Positions 34,759 through 43,571 of a stretch of 64,000 bases of DNA are shown in pieces; within the stretch, counting starts at the first letter, position 1; each line of letters opens with the position of its first letter. The stretch is from Anaerolineaceae bacterium (lineage in GTDB: Bacteria > Chloroflexota > Anaerolineae > Anaerolineales > Anaerolineaceae), in NCBI GenBank assembly GCA_018056725.1, contig JAGPFF010000003.1, forward strand, positions 1-64,000, read 5' to 3'. The notes under the pieces were generated by a model. The model was not told the DNA's origin, made no database searches, and was given only the letters and a program-made list of their open reading frames with translations. The translations under genes were made by a program, and so were the position numbers.

Positions 34759-36177
34759 ATGCCCAAAACCACCAGCCAGTTTGTCTGTCAACAATGTGGT
34801 AAAGTCGTGCCCCGTCCGTTGGGGAAATGTCCGCAATGTGGCGGATGGGATACCTTCGTAGAAGAAATCATTTACACCCACGTGGAGCCAGCCAGGGCGC
34901 CACTGCGCGGAATGAACGCTCGTTCATCACCCCGCAGGATGGGTGACATCCAAGGTGATGTTGAAGAACGTATTCCTTTGCCAATCGGTGAATTTGCGCG
35001 TGTATTGGGTGGGGGTGTGGTTCCTGGTTCCATCGTTCTTGTTGGCGGAGACCCGGGGATTGGAAAATCCACGCTCCTGCTGCAAATGGCGCTTGAAATG
35101 ACCGGCACGCGCGATGCTGCCGGCAAAAAAGTGCTTTATGTTTCGGGCGAAGAGTCGGAGCGCCAGATTAAAGCCCGCGCTCTACGCCTGACCCGTCTTG
35201 CCGGAGAAAACAATCCGAGTGAATTCAGCGAGGAGCTGCTGCTTCTCACTGAAACCAATCTTGAGCTCATCCTGGAACACGTGCGCGCAATCAAACCGGA
35301 TCTATTAATTGTGGACTCGATCCAGACGGTTTACCTGCCAGAAATGAACTCCACTGCCGGGTCGGTCAGCCAGGTAAGAGAATGCGCCAACCAGTTGCGT
35401 GAGCTGGCAAAGACCAGCGGCATGGCAGTTTTTCTGGTGGGGCATGTCACAAAAGAAGGGGTCATCGCAGGACCGCGGGTTTTGGAACACATTGTGGATA
35501 CCGTGCTTTATCTGGAAGGCGATCGCTTTCAATCTTACCGCCTGTTGCGTTCGGTGAAAAATCGTTTCGGCGCTACTGCGGAAGTAGGCGTCTTCGAAAT
35601 GCGTGACCGCGGCATGGTGGAAGTAACGAATCCGTCCGAAGCCTTTCTGGCAGAACGCCTGGTCAATGCGCCTGGTTCTTCCATTGCTGTTACCATGGAA
35701 GGCACCCGACCTTTGCTGGTGGAGATGCAGGGACTTACCAGCCCCAGTAACCTTGGCAATCCCCGCCGTACCCCCAACGGGGTGGATTTTAACCGTTTAC
35801 TACTCATCATCGCTGTGCTCACGCGCAGGTTGGGTTACCGCCTTGCGGAGCAGGATGTTTTTGTCAACGTGATTGGCGGTTTGCAAGTGAGCGAACCAGC
35901 CGCCGACCTGGCGATTGCGGCGGCAATCGCCTCCTCAATGAAGGATTTACCGGTAAAAGCGGATACAGTGTTTATCGGCGAAGTAGGGCTTTCGGGCGAA
36001 CTGCGCTGGGTAGGTCAGATGAACGCCCGCCTGCGCGAAGCCGCCAAACTTGGTTTCCGCACCGCCATAATCCCGCGGCGGCTCAGGCAGGGGGAATCTC
36101 TGCCGAATACCATCGAGATTAAAGAAGCGCGATCATTAAGAGAAGCGCTTCAATTGGCGTTAATTTCATCAACGTAA
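34759..36177 (+). CDS. radA: DNA repair protein RadA
   Basis: 472 aa. The N-terminal zinc finger CQQC-x10-CPQC (residues 9-25), P-loop GGDPGIGKST (about 94-103), the RadA-specific KNRFG motif (about 267-271) and a C-terminal Lon-like domain (NVIGGLQVSEPAADLAIAAAIASS) are all present. RadA is a RecA-like helicase that drives branch migration in recombination and is also needed for natural transformation, which fits with comEC in the same region. The start codon has no ribosome-binding site and sits six bases after TATAAT. Confidence 0.97.
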   Translation: MPKTTSQFVCQQCGKVVPRPLGKCPQCGGWDTFVEEIIYTHVEPARAPLRGMNARSSPRRMGDIQGDVEERIPLPIGEFARVLGGGVVPGSIVLVGGDPGIGKSTLLLQMALEMTGTRDAAGKKVLYVSGEESERQIKARALRLTRLAGENNPSEFSEELLLLTETNLELILEHVRAIKPDLLIVDSIQTVYLPEMNSTAGSVSQVRECANQLRELAKTSGMAVFLVGHVTKEGVIAGPRVLEHIVDTVLYLEGDRFQSYRLLRSVKNRFGATAEVGVFEMRDRGMVEVTNPSEAFLAERLVNAPGSSIAVTMEGTRPLLVEMQGLTSPSNLGNPRRTPNGVDFNRLLLIIAVLTRRLGYRLAEQDVFVNVIGGLQVSEPAADLAIAAAIASSMKDLPVKADTVFIGEVGLSGELRWVGQMNARLREAAKLGFRTAIIPRRLRQGESLPNTIEIKEARSLREALQLALISST

Positions 36178-36200
36178 TCAGATTAATATCGGAGGAACAA

Positions 36201-36758
36201 ATGGGTGAAAATGGGATTCTTGAATGGGGACCTGTCTTGCGGGTTCGGCGAAATCATGGTCTTGAGCACGCCACCTTAAACTTATTGATCAAAAAGTATC
36301 CCGGCAGCCCTTTTTCAGGTCATTCTGATCGCCAGGGCTTTTGGATCATCGGAGACATCTCCACCGATGAGCTATTGGAGACTGCCCGCGAAGCCTTGAA
36401 AAGGATGCGGGATGGTGAAAAACGGCTGGCGGTGCACAGCAACTGCGGAACCAATTACGTCACCACAGGGTTGGTTGCCGGGTCGCTGGTCTGGCTGGCT
36501 TCGCTGGGAAACCAGCATTCTTTCAAGAAAAAACTTGACCGCTGGCCTCTAATGGTCATGATCGTTACCGGCTCGTTGATTGCTGCCCAGCCGCTCGGGC
36601 CCAAGGTTCAGGAGAAAATTTCAACTTCTGGTGATCCGGGTCCCCTGACCATTCGACAGATTATCCGCTATGAACGCTCCGGACCATGTCTTCATCGCAT
36701 CCTTACGGTGGAAGAATCCACCGAAGCCGTGGAAGCGGTTGAAGGGGCGGAGATCTAG
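36201..36758 (+). CDS. DUF6391-like small membrane protein
   Basis: 185 aa. A conserved N-terminal RVRRNHGLEHATLNLLIKKYPG, then GHSDRQGFWIIGDI and AVHSNCGTNYVTTG, are followed by two membrane helices (about 90-105 and 115-130). The NHGLEHAT block is the hallmark of this uncharacterised family. The ATG follows GGAGGAAC. It ends four bases before the TTG start of holA, so both are probably co-transcribed from radA. Confidence 0.7.
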   Translation: MGENGILEWGPVLRVRRNHGLEHATLNLLIKKYPGSPFSGHSDRQGFWIIGDISTDELLETAREALKRMRDGEKRLAVHSNCGTNYVTTGLVAGSLVWLASLGNQHSFKKKLDRWPLMVMIVTGSLIAAQPLGPKVQEKISTSGDPGPLTIRQIIRYERSGPCLHRILTVEESTEAVEAVEGAEI

Positions 36759-36761
36759 TCC

Positions 36762-37772
36762 TTGGCGGATACTCACCTCTACCTGTTGCGCGGTGATGAC
36801 AGGCACGCTATCGCGCAGCACATTCTACGAATTCAGGAGGGTTTAGGCGCTGATTTTGACCCCGCCATGAACCTTCAGCATCTGGACGGAAAGAGCGCCT
36901 CTGCTGAAGAAATTCGCACGGCGGTTTCGACGCTGCCTTTTTTTGGTACTGCACGCCTGGTCCTCCTTGAAAACTTTGCCAGCAAAACCGACAAAAGCCA
37001 TCAGGATTCCTTTGTCAACCTGCTTTCTGCCATACCCCCCTCCACTCACCTGGTGATCACAGCGGAAGATCATCAAAAATGGCGTCGGGTTAATGATCGA
37101 TGGGAGCAAGTGTGGGAGACTTTTTCTTCCACGCACTGGTTGGTAAAGGAATTTTCCTCCCGACGCGAAGCGGCAATTCTTGATGCCGGTGTACCGGACC
37201 TGCGCCAGATGCCCCAATGGATCCTCAATGAAGCCAAAAACCTTGGCGGCAGGTTCGATGCTGCCGCAGCTGCAGAACTGACCCAGCAGGTGGGTAATGA
37301 TACCAGTGTCGCCAGCCAGGAGATTCTTAAATTGCTCACCTATGTGGATCTGAAACGCCCGGTGACCCGCGAGGATGTGCTGGAACTGGTTTCAGTGGAG
37401 GGCACACCGGATGTTTTTCTCATGCTTGACCGACTGATGAACGGACAAACCCGTGATGCCCAGTTGTTAATGCACCAGCTGCTTGATGATTCACAGCCCG
37501 CGGTGATTCTTGGCGCGGTGATTCACCGCTTCAGGCAGTTGCTGCTCGTCAACGAAATCCTGGCGGAGGGCGAAAACCTGAACAGTGTAGCGCCAAAAAT
37601 TGGCATCCTGCCCAGGAAGGCGGAGGACTATGCCAGAGCCGCAAAGCGCTATGGCAAAGACCGCCTGGAACAGATTTACCGCCACCTGCTGGAGATTGAC
37701 CTTCAGGCAAAAACGTCCGAAGTAGACCTGGCGGGGAACCTTGAAGTTTTTATTCTGAAAGCCTCTCTTTAA
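36762..37772 (+). CDS. holA: DNA polymerase III subunit delta
   Basis: 336 aa. The clamp-loader delta subunit: YLLRGDDRHAIAQHILRI at the N-terminus (degenerate P-loop region), STLPFFGTARLVLLENF, and the C-terminal collar domain with LDRLMNGQTRDAQLLMHQLL and RKAEDYARAAKRYGKDRLEQIYRHLLEIDLQAKTS. It opens the DnaN clamp. It starts at TTG, with GGAG nine bases upstream. Confidence 0.92.
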   Translation: MADTHLYLLRGDDRHAIAQHILRIQEGLGADFDPAMNLQHLDGKSASAEEIRTAVSTLPFFGTARLVLLENFASKTDKSHQDSFVNLLSAIPPSTHLVITAEDHQKWRRVNDRWEQVWETFSSTHWLVKEFSSRREAAILDAGVPDLRQMPQWILNEAKNLGGRFDAAAAAELTQQVGNDTSVASQEILKLLTYVDLKRPVTREDVLELVSVEGTPDVFLMLDRLMNGQTRDAQLLMHQLLDDSQPAVILGAVIHRFRQLLLVNEILAEGENLNSVAPKIGILPRKAEDYARAAKRYGKDRLEQIYRHLLEIDLQAKTSEVDLAGNLEVFILKASL

Positions 37773-37804
37773 CTTGCTCCAAATGCTCTTGAGAAAGGAA
37801 ACCT

Positions 37805-38869
37805 ATGCCCTCTCTGTTTGACCCTTTAACCATCAAAGACATTACCTTACGTAACCGGATAGGCGTCTCGCCAATGTGCCAGTATTGTTATCAGGACGGT
37901 TTTTCCAGTGACTGGCAAGTGGTTCATTTAGGCACCCGCGCAGTCGGTGGGGCGGGGCTGATCATTACAGAAGCCACTGCTGTGGAACCACGCGGTCGCA
38001 TCACTCCGTTTGACGTGGGCATCTGGTCGGATGCTCATATTGCACCTTTGCAACGGGTGACGCAGGTCATCAAAGCCAATGGAGCAGTGCCGGGGATTCA
38101 AATTGCCCATGCCGGACGCAAAGCCAGTGTCGGTCAACCCTGGACAGGCGGAAATCCTATTCCGCCGGAAGATCCGCTGGGTTGGCAGGTAGTTGGCGCG
38201 AGCCCCATTGCCTTTTCACCCTCCCATCAGGTGCCAAAGGAACTTAGCCTACAGGAAATCGCCTCCATTTGCCAGCTTTTTGCGGATGCTGCGCTGCGCA
38301 GCCTTGAAGCTGGATTCGAATGGCTGGAAATTCATGGTGCCCATGGTTACCTGCTGCAATCCTTTTGCTCGCCGAAATCAAACCAGCGGACGGATCGTTA
38401 CGGCGGATCCTTTGAGAATCGCATCCGTTTCCTGCTGGAAGTGGTGCAGGCAGTAAAGGTGGTGTGGCCAGAACGGCTGCCCCTCACGGTGCGCATTTCA
38501 GGCTACGAGTGGGTGGAGGATGGCTGGTCGCTGGAAGAGTCGATTGAACTTGCAAAGCTGCTCAAAAAGGCTGGGGTGGATTTGATTGACTGCTCGTCAG
38601 GCGGCAATCTTCCGGATGCATCCGTTCCAAAAGATCCCGGGTATCAAGTTTTTATTGCAGACGAAGTGCGCAAAGCTGCCGGAATCTCCACTGCCGCGGT
38701 AGGGCTGATCACCGAGCCGCGCATGGCGGAAGAAATCATCCGCTCCGGCAAAGCTGACGTGGTGCTGTTAGGACGGGAAATGCTGCGCACGCCTTATTGG
38801 TCACTGCTTGCCGCCCGCGAACTGGGTTTCAAAGGGCTGGTGCCGCCCCAGTATCTGCGTGCCTTCTAA
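37805..38869 (+). CDS. Old yellow enzyme-type NAD(P)H:flavin oxidoreductase (YqjM-like)
   Basis: 354 aa. An FMN TIM-barrel ene-reductase of the YqjM class: SPMCQYC with the characteristic Cys, LGTRAVGGAGLIITEATAV, IQIAHAGRKAS, the substrate-binding EIHGAHGYLLQSFCSPKSNQRTDRYGGSFENR, and FMN-phosphate loops (AVGLITEP, LLGREMLRTPYW). It reduces activated C=C bonds, probably in detoxification or redox balance. AGAAAGGAAACC precedes the ATG. It stands in front of a palindromic hairpin and is convergent with the next gene. Confidence 0.93.
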   Translation: MPSLFDPLTIKDITLRNRIGVSPMCQYCYQDGFSSDWQVVHLGTRAVGGAGLIITEATAVEPRGRITPFDVGIWSDAHIAPLQRVTQVIKANGAVPGIQIAHAGRKASVGQPWTGGNPIPPEDPLGWQVVGASPIAFSPSHQVPKELSLQEIASICQLFADAALRSLEAGFEWLEIHGAHGYLLQSFCSPKSNQRTDRYGGSFENRIRFLLEVVQAVKVVWPERLPLTVRISGYEWVEDGWSLEESIELAKLLKKAGVDLIDCSSGGNLPDASVPKDPGYQVFIADEVRKAAGISTAAVGLITEPRMAEEIIRSGKADVVLLGREMLRTPYWSLLAARELGFKGLVPPQYLRAF

Positions 38870-38870
38870 A

Positions 38871-38889
38871 GAAAGGGATTTTCCCTTTC
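38871..38889. terminator. Symmetric hairpin between convergent genes
   Basis: GAAAGGGA / TCCCTTTC arms with a 3-base loop; weak T-tracts on both sides. Confidence 0.5.
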
Positions 38890-38910
38890 TGTTGAACCAA
38901 ACGGCGTAAA

Positions 38911-39126
38911 TTATTCGGTTGGTTTTACGATCAGATATGCCACTGCCCCCAGAATCGGGATGGCAGCCAGGATCAACACCCATATGGCTTTACTGGTGGA
39001 GGATAAGGTAGCGGCGCGCAGCCGAACCAGGCACATCACCAGCAGAACGATCCAGGCGATCAGGATCGCCAGACTGATCAATTGAACCAGCAAATATCCA
39101 GCATTCAATCCTTGGTTTACGATCAT
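38911..39126 (-). CDS. Small PLDc_N-type membrane protein
   Basis: 71 aa from ATG 39126, chosen because GGAGG lies 5 bases upstream; the longer frame to 39177 has no such site. It has two membrane helices. The end WVLILAAIPILGAVAYLIVKPTE is the Phospholipase_D-nuclease N-terminal (PLDc_N) helix pattern found in many short proteins of unknown function. It is 13 bases downstream of galE and likely co-transcribed. Confidence 0.8.
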   Translation of the reverse strand: MIVNQGLNAGYLLVQLISLAILIAWIVLLVMCLVRLRAATLSSTSKAIWVLILAAIPILGAVAYLIVKPTE

Positions 39127-39139
39127 GAGATCCTCCTGA

Positions 39140-40156
39140 TTATGATTCGTACTGGAGCATTTGCTTGCGAACTTCATCCCATTTCAGGGCATCCGCGATG
39201 CCTTGTTCGATGGATAACTCCGCTTTCCAGTGGAGCAGGCGGTAGGCTTTATCAGCATTGGTGTAAGAGCCGGCAACATCACCGGGGCGGGGGGTGGTCT
39301 CGCGTTTACGGATGGTTTGCCCATAAACTTTTTCAAAAGCCGTGACCAGTTCCCTCACTGTCACTCCCCTTCCAGTGCCCAGGTTAATGACGAGATAATT
39401 CTCGCGTGGGTTCCCGGCACGTTCAAACACCTTGGCAAAATCAGTAACTGCGTTGACATGCGCCCGCGCCAGATCCCAGACGTGAATGTAATCGCGGATT
39501 CCCGTACCATCCCGGGTGGGGTAATTTGTGCCCGTGATCTCAAATTCCGGCAGTCGCCCCTGGGCGGTATCCACCAGCTTGCCAAGTACGTGTGTGGGAT
39601 GTTTTACATGAATCCCACTGCGCATTTTGGGGTCCGCACCGATGGGGTTGAAATAGCGTAGCGCAATACCTTTCATTGGATAGGCGGCGCAAAAATCTTT
39701 TAAGACCATCTCCATCATCAGTTTTGTGCGCGCATAGGGGCTGTTGGGGTTCAAGGGGGCTTCTTCAGTGACCATGAAACCGGGAACAACATCATAAAGT
39801 GCCGCCGAAGAGCTAAACACCACTTGTCCGTAGCCAAGGTCGGCGAGAGTATGGAAGAACTCGATCGACTTGGAAACATTGTCTTTGTAATATTCGTATG
39901 GGTGGCTGACGGATTCGGGAACCACAATTAACGCTGCGCAGTGCACCGTCGCCTGGATATCCGGGTGATCCCGGAAAATTTGCCTGACGGTGATTTCATC
40001 CGCGATATCTCCACGGTAAAAGATTCGCCCGCGGGTGAATTCCTCGCGCCCGGTGATGAGCGAATCAAGGATGACGGGGGTATGCCCGGCATCTTCCAGC
40101 GCCGAACAAATGGTGCTGCCAATATAACCAGCGCCGCCGGTGATGAGATATTTCAT
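39140..40156 (-). CDS. galE: UDP-glucose 4-epimerase
   Basis: 338 aa, full length. NAD-binding TGGAGYIGS (6-14), GDIAD, VHCAALIVVPESV, catalytic SSSAALY and SPYARTK (Tyr-x3-Lys), and RYFNPIGADP typical of GalE. It interconverts UDP-glucose and UDP-galactose, providing precursors for surface glycans. Upstream on the minus strand is a TATACT element about 60 bases before the start. Confidence 0.95.
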   Translation of the reverse strand: MKYLITGGAGYIGSTICSALEDAGHTPVILDSLITGREEFTRGRIFYRGDIADEITVRQIFRDHPDIQATVHCAALIVVPESVSHPYEYYKDNVSKSIEFFHTLADLGYGQVVFSSSAALYDVVPGFMVTEEAPLNPNSPYARTKLMMEMVLKDFCAAYPMKGIALRYFNPIGADPKMRSGIHVKHPTHVLGKLVDTAQGRLPEFEITGTNYPTRDGTGIRDYIHVWDLARAHVNAVTDFAKVFERAGNPRENYLVINLGTGRGVTVRELVTAFEKVYGQTIRKRETTPRPGDVAGSYTNADKAYRLLHWKAELSIEQGIADALKWDEVRKQMLQYES

Positions 40157-40326
40157 ACGCCTCCTTCACGACCAAGCGTTTGCATCAAAGAATGATCTAC
40201 GTCTTATCGACGAGGTAAAGTATACCCAACTCTGCTCCTTTAATTAGCCCAGTTTTAGCCCAAGTTTGCATTTTTGTTTTGTCAAATTAATGTCTACTTT
40301 TTTAGTTATCTTTTAAAAAAATATGC

Positions 40327-40332
40327 TATACT
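40327..40332 (+). promoter_or_regulatory. Extended -10 promoter for the flavoprotein
   Basis: TGC-TATACT, 36 bases before the ATG at 40369, in a very AT-rich setting. No clear -35. Confidence 0.5.
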
Positions 40333-40368
40333 CGTCCAAATTCATGAACGTCGACAAAGGAGAACAGC

Positions 40369-42006
40369 ATGGGATCAAAGAGTGAAAGTACTGTTTCACG
40401 CCGTGATTTTCTTAAAAGAACGGCAGTTGCCGGGGCTGGCGTGGCTGCAATCGCAGCCGGCTGTGCGCCAAAGATCACTGGAGAAACCTCGGGCAACGGA
40501 ACCAAAACCCCTGAATGGAGTAAGGAAGCAGATATCGTTGTCGTTGGTGCAGGAACCTCAGTAGTGGCAGCCCTTGTAGCCGCCAAAGAAGGCGCTAAAG
40601 TCATTATTGTCGAAAAATCCCCTGCTTTTGGTGGTACCACCGCCTTATCTGGCGGTATGTTTTGGGTGCCAAATAACTATGCCATGAAAGCCAAAGGCTA
40701 CGAAGATTCCCGCGAAGGTGCTATCACCTATATGAAACGAATTACGGAAGGGCAAAGCACCGATGAGCTGATCGAAGCCTACGTGGATGGATCACCCAAG
40801 ATGGTTGAATACTTACGCGACAAGTTCGCCTGGACCTTTGACGTCAATAATAGCCCAGCCTTCCAGGACTATTATGCCGGTGAGGGTTCCGTCCCCTTCG
40901 GGCGGTCGCTGCTGATGTATGATGGCGACCAAAAGCTCAACGGTGGCGGCTTATACAAAGCCTTCCGGGCTGCGGTGGATGAAATGGGGATCGAAATCCT
41001 CTTTGAAACCGCTGCGAAGGAGCTCGTCACCAATGAAAGTGGCGAGGTGATTGGTTTACTTGCTGATACAGCCGACGGCGAAATAGCCATTAAAGCTAAA
41101 AAGGCAGTCATCATCGGTACTGGCGGCTTTGACTATAACAAAACCTGGGTCACCCATTACCTACGGGGTCCGATCTACTTTTCCAATGCGGTGCCCACCA
41201 ATACTGGTGACGGTCATCTGATGGGAATGCTGATTGGGGCTTCCATGCGCAATATGAACGAGAGCTGGGGGCTGCCTGGTTTTGTGATGGATTTCGATAA
41301 AATGCAGGGAGAGGTGGACTGGCAAACCTACCGCGGAAAACCAAATTCCATCGTCGTTAATAAGTATGGAGAGCGCATTGGTAATGAATCTGCGGCTTAT
41401 GAGCAGTTCCAACGCTCCTTCTACTATTATGATTCCGGTTTAAGCGAGTATCGAAATATTCCGTCTTACTGGATTGTGGATAGCACCTATGCCCAGTATT
41501 ACTTCTTCCCGGGCTCAAAATACCAGATGGGCGTCATTCCTGAATGGATCGTCAAAGCCGACACGCTCGAAGAACTGGCAGGCAAACTGGGTATCGATTA
41601 CGCTGGTTTGCAGGCAAACCTGGAAGTCTTCAACGCCAACGCGCTGGAAGGCATTGATCCGATCTGGCATCGGGGTGAGAATCCCTTTGATAAGAACACG
41701 GCTGGTGATGCCACCGGACGCACCGATCTTAAGAACAACTGCCTCGCACCGATTGAAACCGGTCCATTCTACGGTGCCCCTTATTACCCCGGCACCTGCG
41801 GTACCAATGGGGGGCTCGAGATCAACAAGAATGGTCAGGTGATTCACCTCAACGGCAACATCATTCCGCGTCTGTACGCCGTGGGCAACACCTCGGGCAG
41901 CGTAATGGGTGCGGGGTATGCCGGCGCTGGTGCCACGCTTGGTGCGGGCTTTACTTTCAGTTACCTGGCTGCACTTCATGCCTTAACCCTCGAGGCTTTG
42001 GCTTAA
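40369..42006 (+). CDS. Tat-exported FAD-dependent oxidoreductase (fumarate reductase/ketosteroid dehydrogenase-like)
   Basis: 545 aa. The twin-arginine signal SRRDFLKRTAVAGAG leads to AAGC (Cys near 34), which could make it a Tat-exported lipoprotein. The FAD-binding Rossmann motif VVVGAGTSVVAALVAAKEGAKVIIVEK is at about 57-84, followed by GGTTALSGGMFWVPNN. The C-terminal FAD block YAVGNTSGSVMGAGYAGAGATLGAGFTFSYLA closes the fold. Related flavoproteins reduce fumarate-like enoates or dehydrogenate steroids. The electron donor and substrate are unknown, and no cytochrome or quinol partner is adjacent. Confidence 0.85.
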   Translation: MGSKSESTVSRRDFLKRTAVAGAGVAAIAAGCAPKITGETSGNGTKTPEWSKEADIVVVGAGTSVVAALVAAKEGAKVIIVEKSPAFGGTTALSGGMFWVPNNYAMKAKGYEDSREGAITYMKRITEGQSTDELIEAYVDGSPKMVEYLRDKFAWTFDVNNSPAFQDYYAGEGSVPFGRSLLMYDGDQKLNGGGLYKAFRAAVDEMGIEILFETAAKELVTNESGEVIGLLADTADGEIAIKAKKAVIIGTGGFDYNKTWVTHYLRGPIYFSNAVPTNTGDGHLMGMLIGASMRNMNESWGLPGFVMDFDKMQGEVDWQTYRGKPNSIVVNKYGERIGNESAAYEQFQRSFYYYDSGLSEYRNIPSYWIVDSTYAQYYFFPGSKYQMGVIPEWIVKADTLEELAGKLGIDYAGLQANLEVFNANALEGIDPIWHRGENPFDKNTAGDATGRTDLKNNCLAPIETGPFYGAPYYPGTCGTNGGLEINKNGQVIHLNGNIIPRLYAVGNTSGSVMGAGYAGAGATLGAGFTFSYLAALHALTLEALA

Positions 42007-42032
42007 CCAACCCTGTTTCAATAACAAAAAAG

Positions 42033-42065
42033 CTTCCGGCGATTGATTCTGCCGGAAGTTTTTTT
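42033..42065 (+). terminator. Terminator after the flavoprotein gene
   Basis: CTTCCGGC / GCCGGAAG arms with a 10-base loop, followed by seven T. Confidence 0.92.
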
Positions 42066-42237
42066 ATTCCCCACAATAATTATGGAAAAGAGTCTTTCAG
42101 AAGCCGCCATCCCAGTTCTCAATGCGAACCATTGAGCGTCCTCGCCCCGGTCAGGTACAGGATGACACTCGTCACATCCCAGTACCCGAGCCAAAACACC
42201 TTTGCGACCAGCTGCTAACCTTTTCCTGAATGAGGGT

Positions 42238-42696
42238 TTATTTCATTTGGAAGATGAAAAATATCGCCAGTGCAAAAAATACAATTCCCAGAATGATGTT
42301 GCCGGTGCTGCCTCTTGCGCTGCTTTCAAGCACGGCTTCATCTGGCTTTTCGGGGTTATAGCGCACGTTCACCGGTGAACCAGCAGGGTAGCGGGCAACG
42401 ATTTCATTGCATTTTTTCCGACCGGCATTCTTCTCGCCAAAGCTGATCCGCTTGCCGGTATAAACCTGCCCCATCACGCTGTACTGATAGTTCACCGATG
42501 GGGCGTACGTCGTCCGTTGATGACCTGGAGCATCGCTATCGTATCGTTGGCTGGTAATGACTTCGGAGGAAAGAACTGTTCCGGGCACAGTCGGCCAGGA
42601 TTCGGTTTCTTTTGCCCGTTTTCTGGCTAAAATTCCCTGCACGATGACAAAAATTCCCAGAACGACAAAGAGAATTACAGGTAACCACGATGTCAT
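42238..42696 (-). CDS. DUF3592 membrane protein (copy 2)
   Basis: 152 aa. N- and C-terminal membrane helices flank an external beta domain with the DUF3592 pattern: ESWPTVPGTVLSSEV, YAPSVNYQYSVMGQVYTGKRISFG and YPAGSPVNVRYNPEKPDEAVLE. Function unknown. It is 24 bases downstream of a paralogue of the same design and both are probably one transcript. Confidence 0.85.
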   Translation of the reverse strand: MTSWLPVILFVVLGIFVIVQGILARKRAKETESWPTVPGTVLSSEVITSQRYDSDAPGHQRTTYAPSVNYQYSVMGQVYTGKRISFGEKNAGRKKCNEIVARYPAGSPVNVRYNPEKPDEAVLESSARGSTGNIILGIVFFALAIFFIFQMK

Positions 42697-42720
42697 AACA
42701 CTTCTCCTTTTTTAGATAGA

Positions 42721-43188
42721 TTAGGACGGAAAGAGAATGGCAAACAAACCAATCAACAGTCCGGAACAGATAAAAAAGATACCGGGAATAAAGGAGCGCT
42801 GCCCTTCGTTGGTTTTGGGCACCAGCACTGATTCCGCCGGTTTGTTGGGGTTGTAGTAAACATCAGGAGTGGAGCCGACCGCAAATTTTTCACAAATACG
42901 GGAGGCGGTGATGTAATCGTACGCTTTTTCACCGAAGATGACATTCTTGCCGGTGAATGGTTGACCCATGACCACATATTCATAGGAAACATCTGGTACA
43001 TAGGCGATGGTGGCTTTACCAGTGGCGCTGCGGAAGCGGTCTTCCACTGCCTCGGAGGAGAGCACTTTCCCCTTCACCGTTGGCCAGTGTTGCGCGCTTT
43101 TGGATTTTAACCTCCCGTTAATAGCCGTGTACATGAATGCGACACCGACAGCGATCAGGGCGATCATAAAGACAATGGAAAGAAGCAT
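42721..43188 (-). CDS. DUF3592 membrane protein (copy 1)
   Basis: 155 aa, same architecture as the gene downstream: two terminal membrane helices and HWPTVKGKVLSSEAV, YVPDVSYEYVVMGQPFTGKNVIFG, FAVGSTPDVYYNPNKPAESVLV. The two copies differ in most positions but keep the same core, so the duplication is old. Confidence 0.85.
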   Translation of the reverse strand: MLLSIVFMIALIAVGVAFMYTAINGRLKSKSAQHWPTVKGKVLSSEAVEDRFRSATGKATIAYVPDVSYEYVVMGQPFTGKNVIFGEKAYDYITASRICEKFAVGSTPDVYYNPNKPAESVLVPKTNEGQRSFIPGIFFICSGLLIGLFAILFPS

Positions 43189-43571
43189 GAGTACCTCTTG
43201 GAAGATTGATTGCTATATTATATCAATGACCGGGTGGAGTGGTGAAGAGCTCCCTGCTTCTGATGGCGAATGCCAGCCCGCCTTCCCGCATGCTTATGCC
43301 GTTGGCGCTGGAGAACATCGTTCGGACAAGAAGGGCTTGCGAACGGCGATGATCAGAGCCGTTTGGACAGTATCGTTTATTGTCACACGTTTGGGTTCGC
43401 GTTTTCTACTGTCATCTCCCTCTTGGTTCAAGGTTTTTGGCAGTAACGACTTGGTTGCTATGGAATGCTGCCATGAACCGTCTATTCCCGTACAGAACAA
43501 GATTTTAAAACCCGTTATAATACTGCCAGAAATTTGTCTCTTTTCAATCCTCTTTCCATCATAAGGAAAAA
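43189..43571. other. Intergenic region without recognisable gene
   Basis: 383 bases between divergent genes. A TATAAT at 43516-43521 may be the -10 for the next plus-strand gene, though no -35 is clear. Long overlapping frames here give implausible proteins. Confidence 0.5.

Noticed and set aside
43007-43564. 185-codon plus-strand frame
   Set aside because: It runs antisense through a DUF3592 gene and then through a gene-free stretch; composition of the product is not protein-like.
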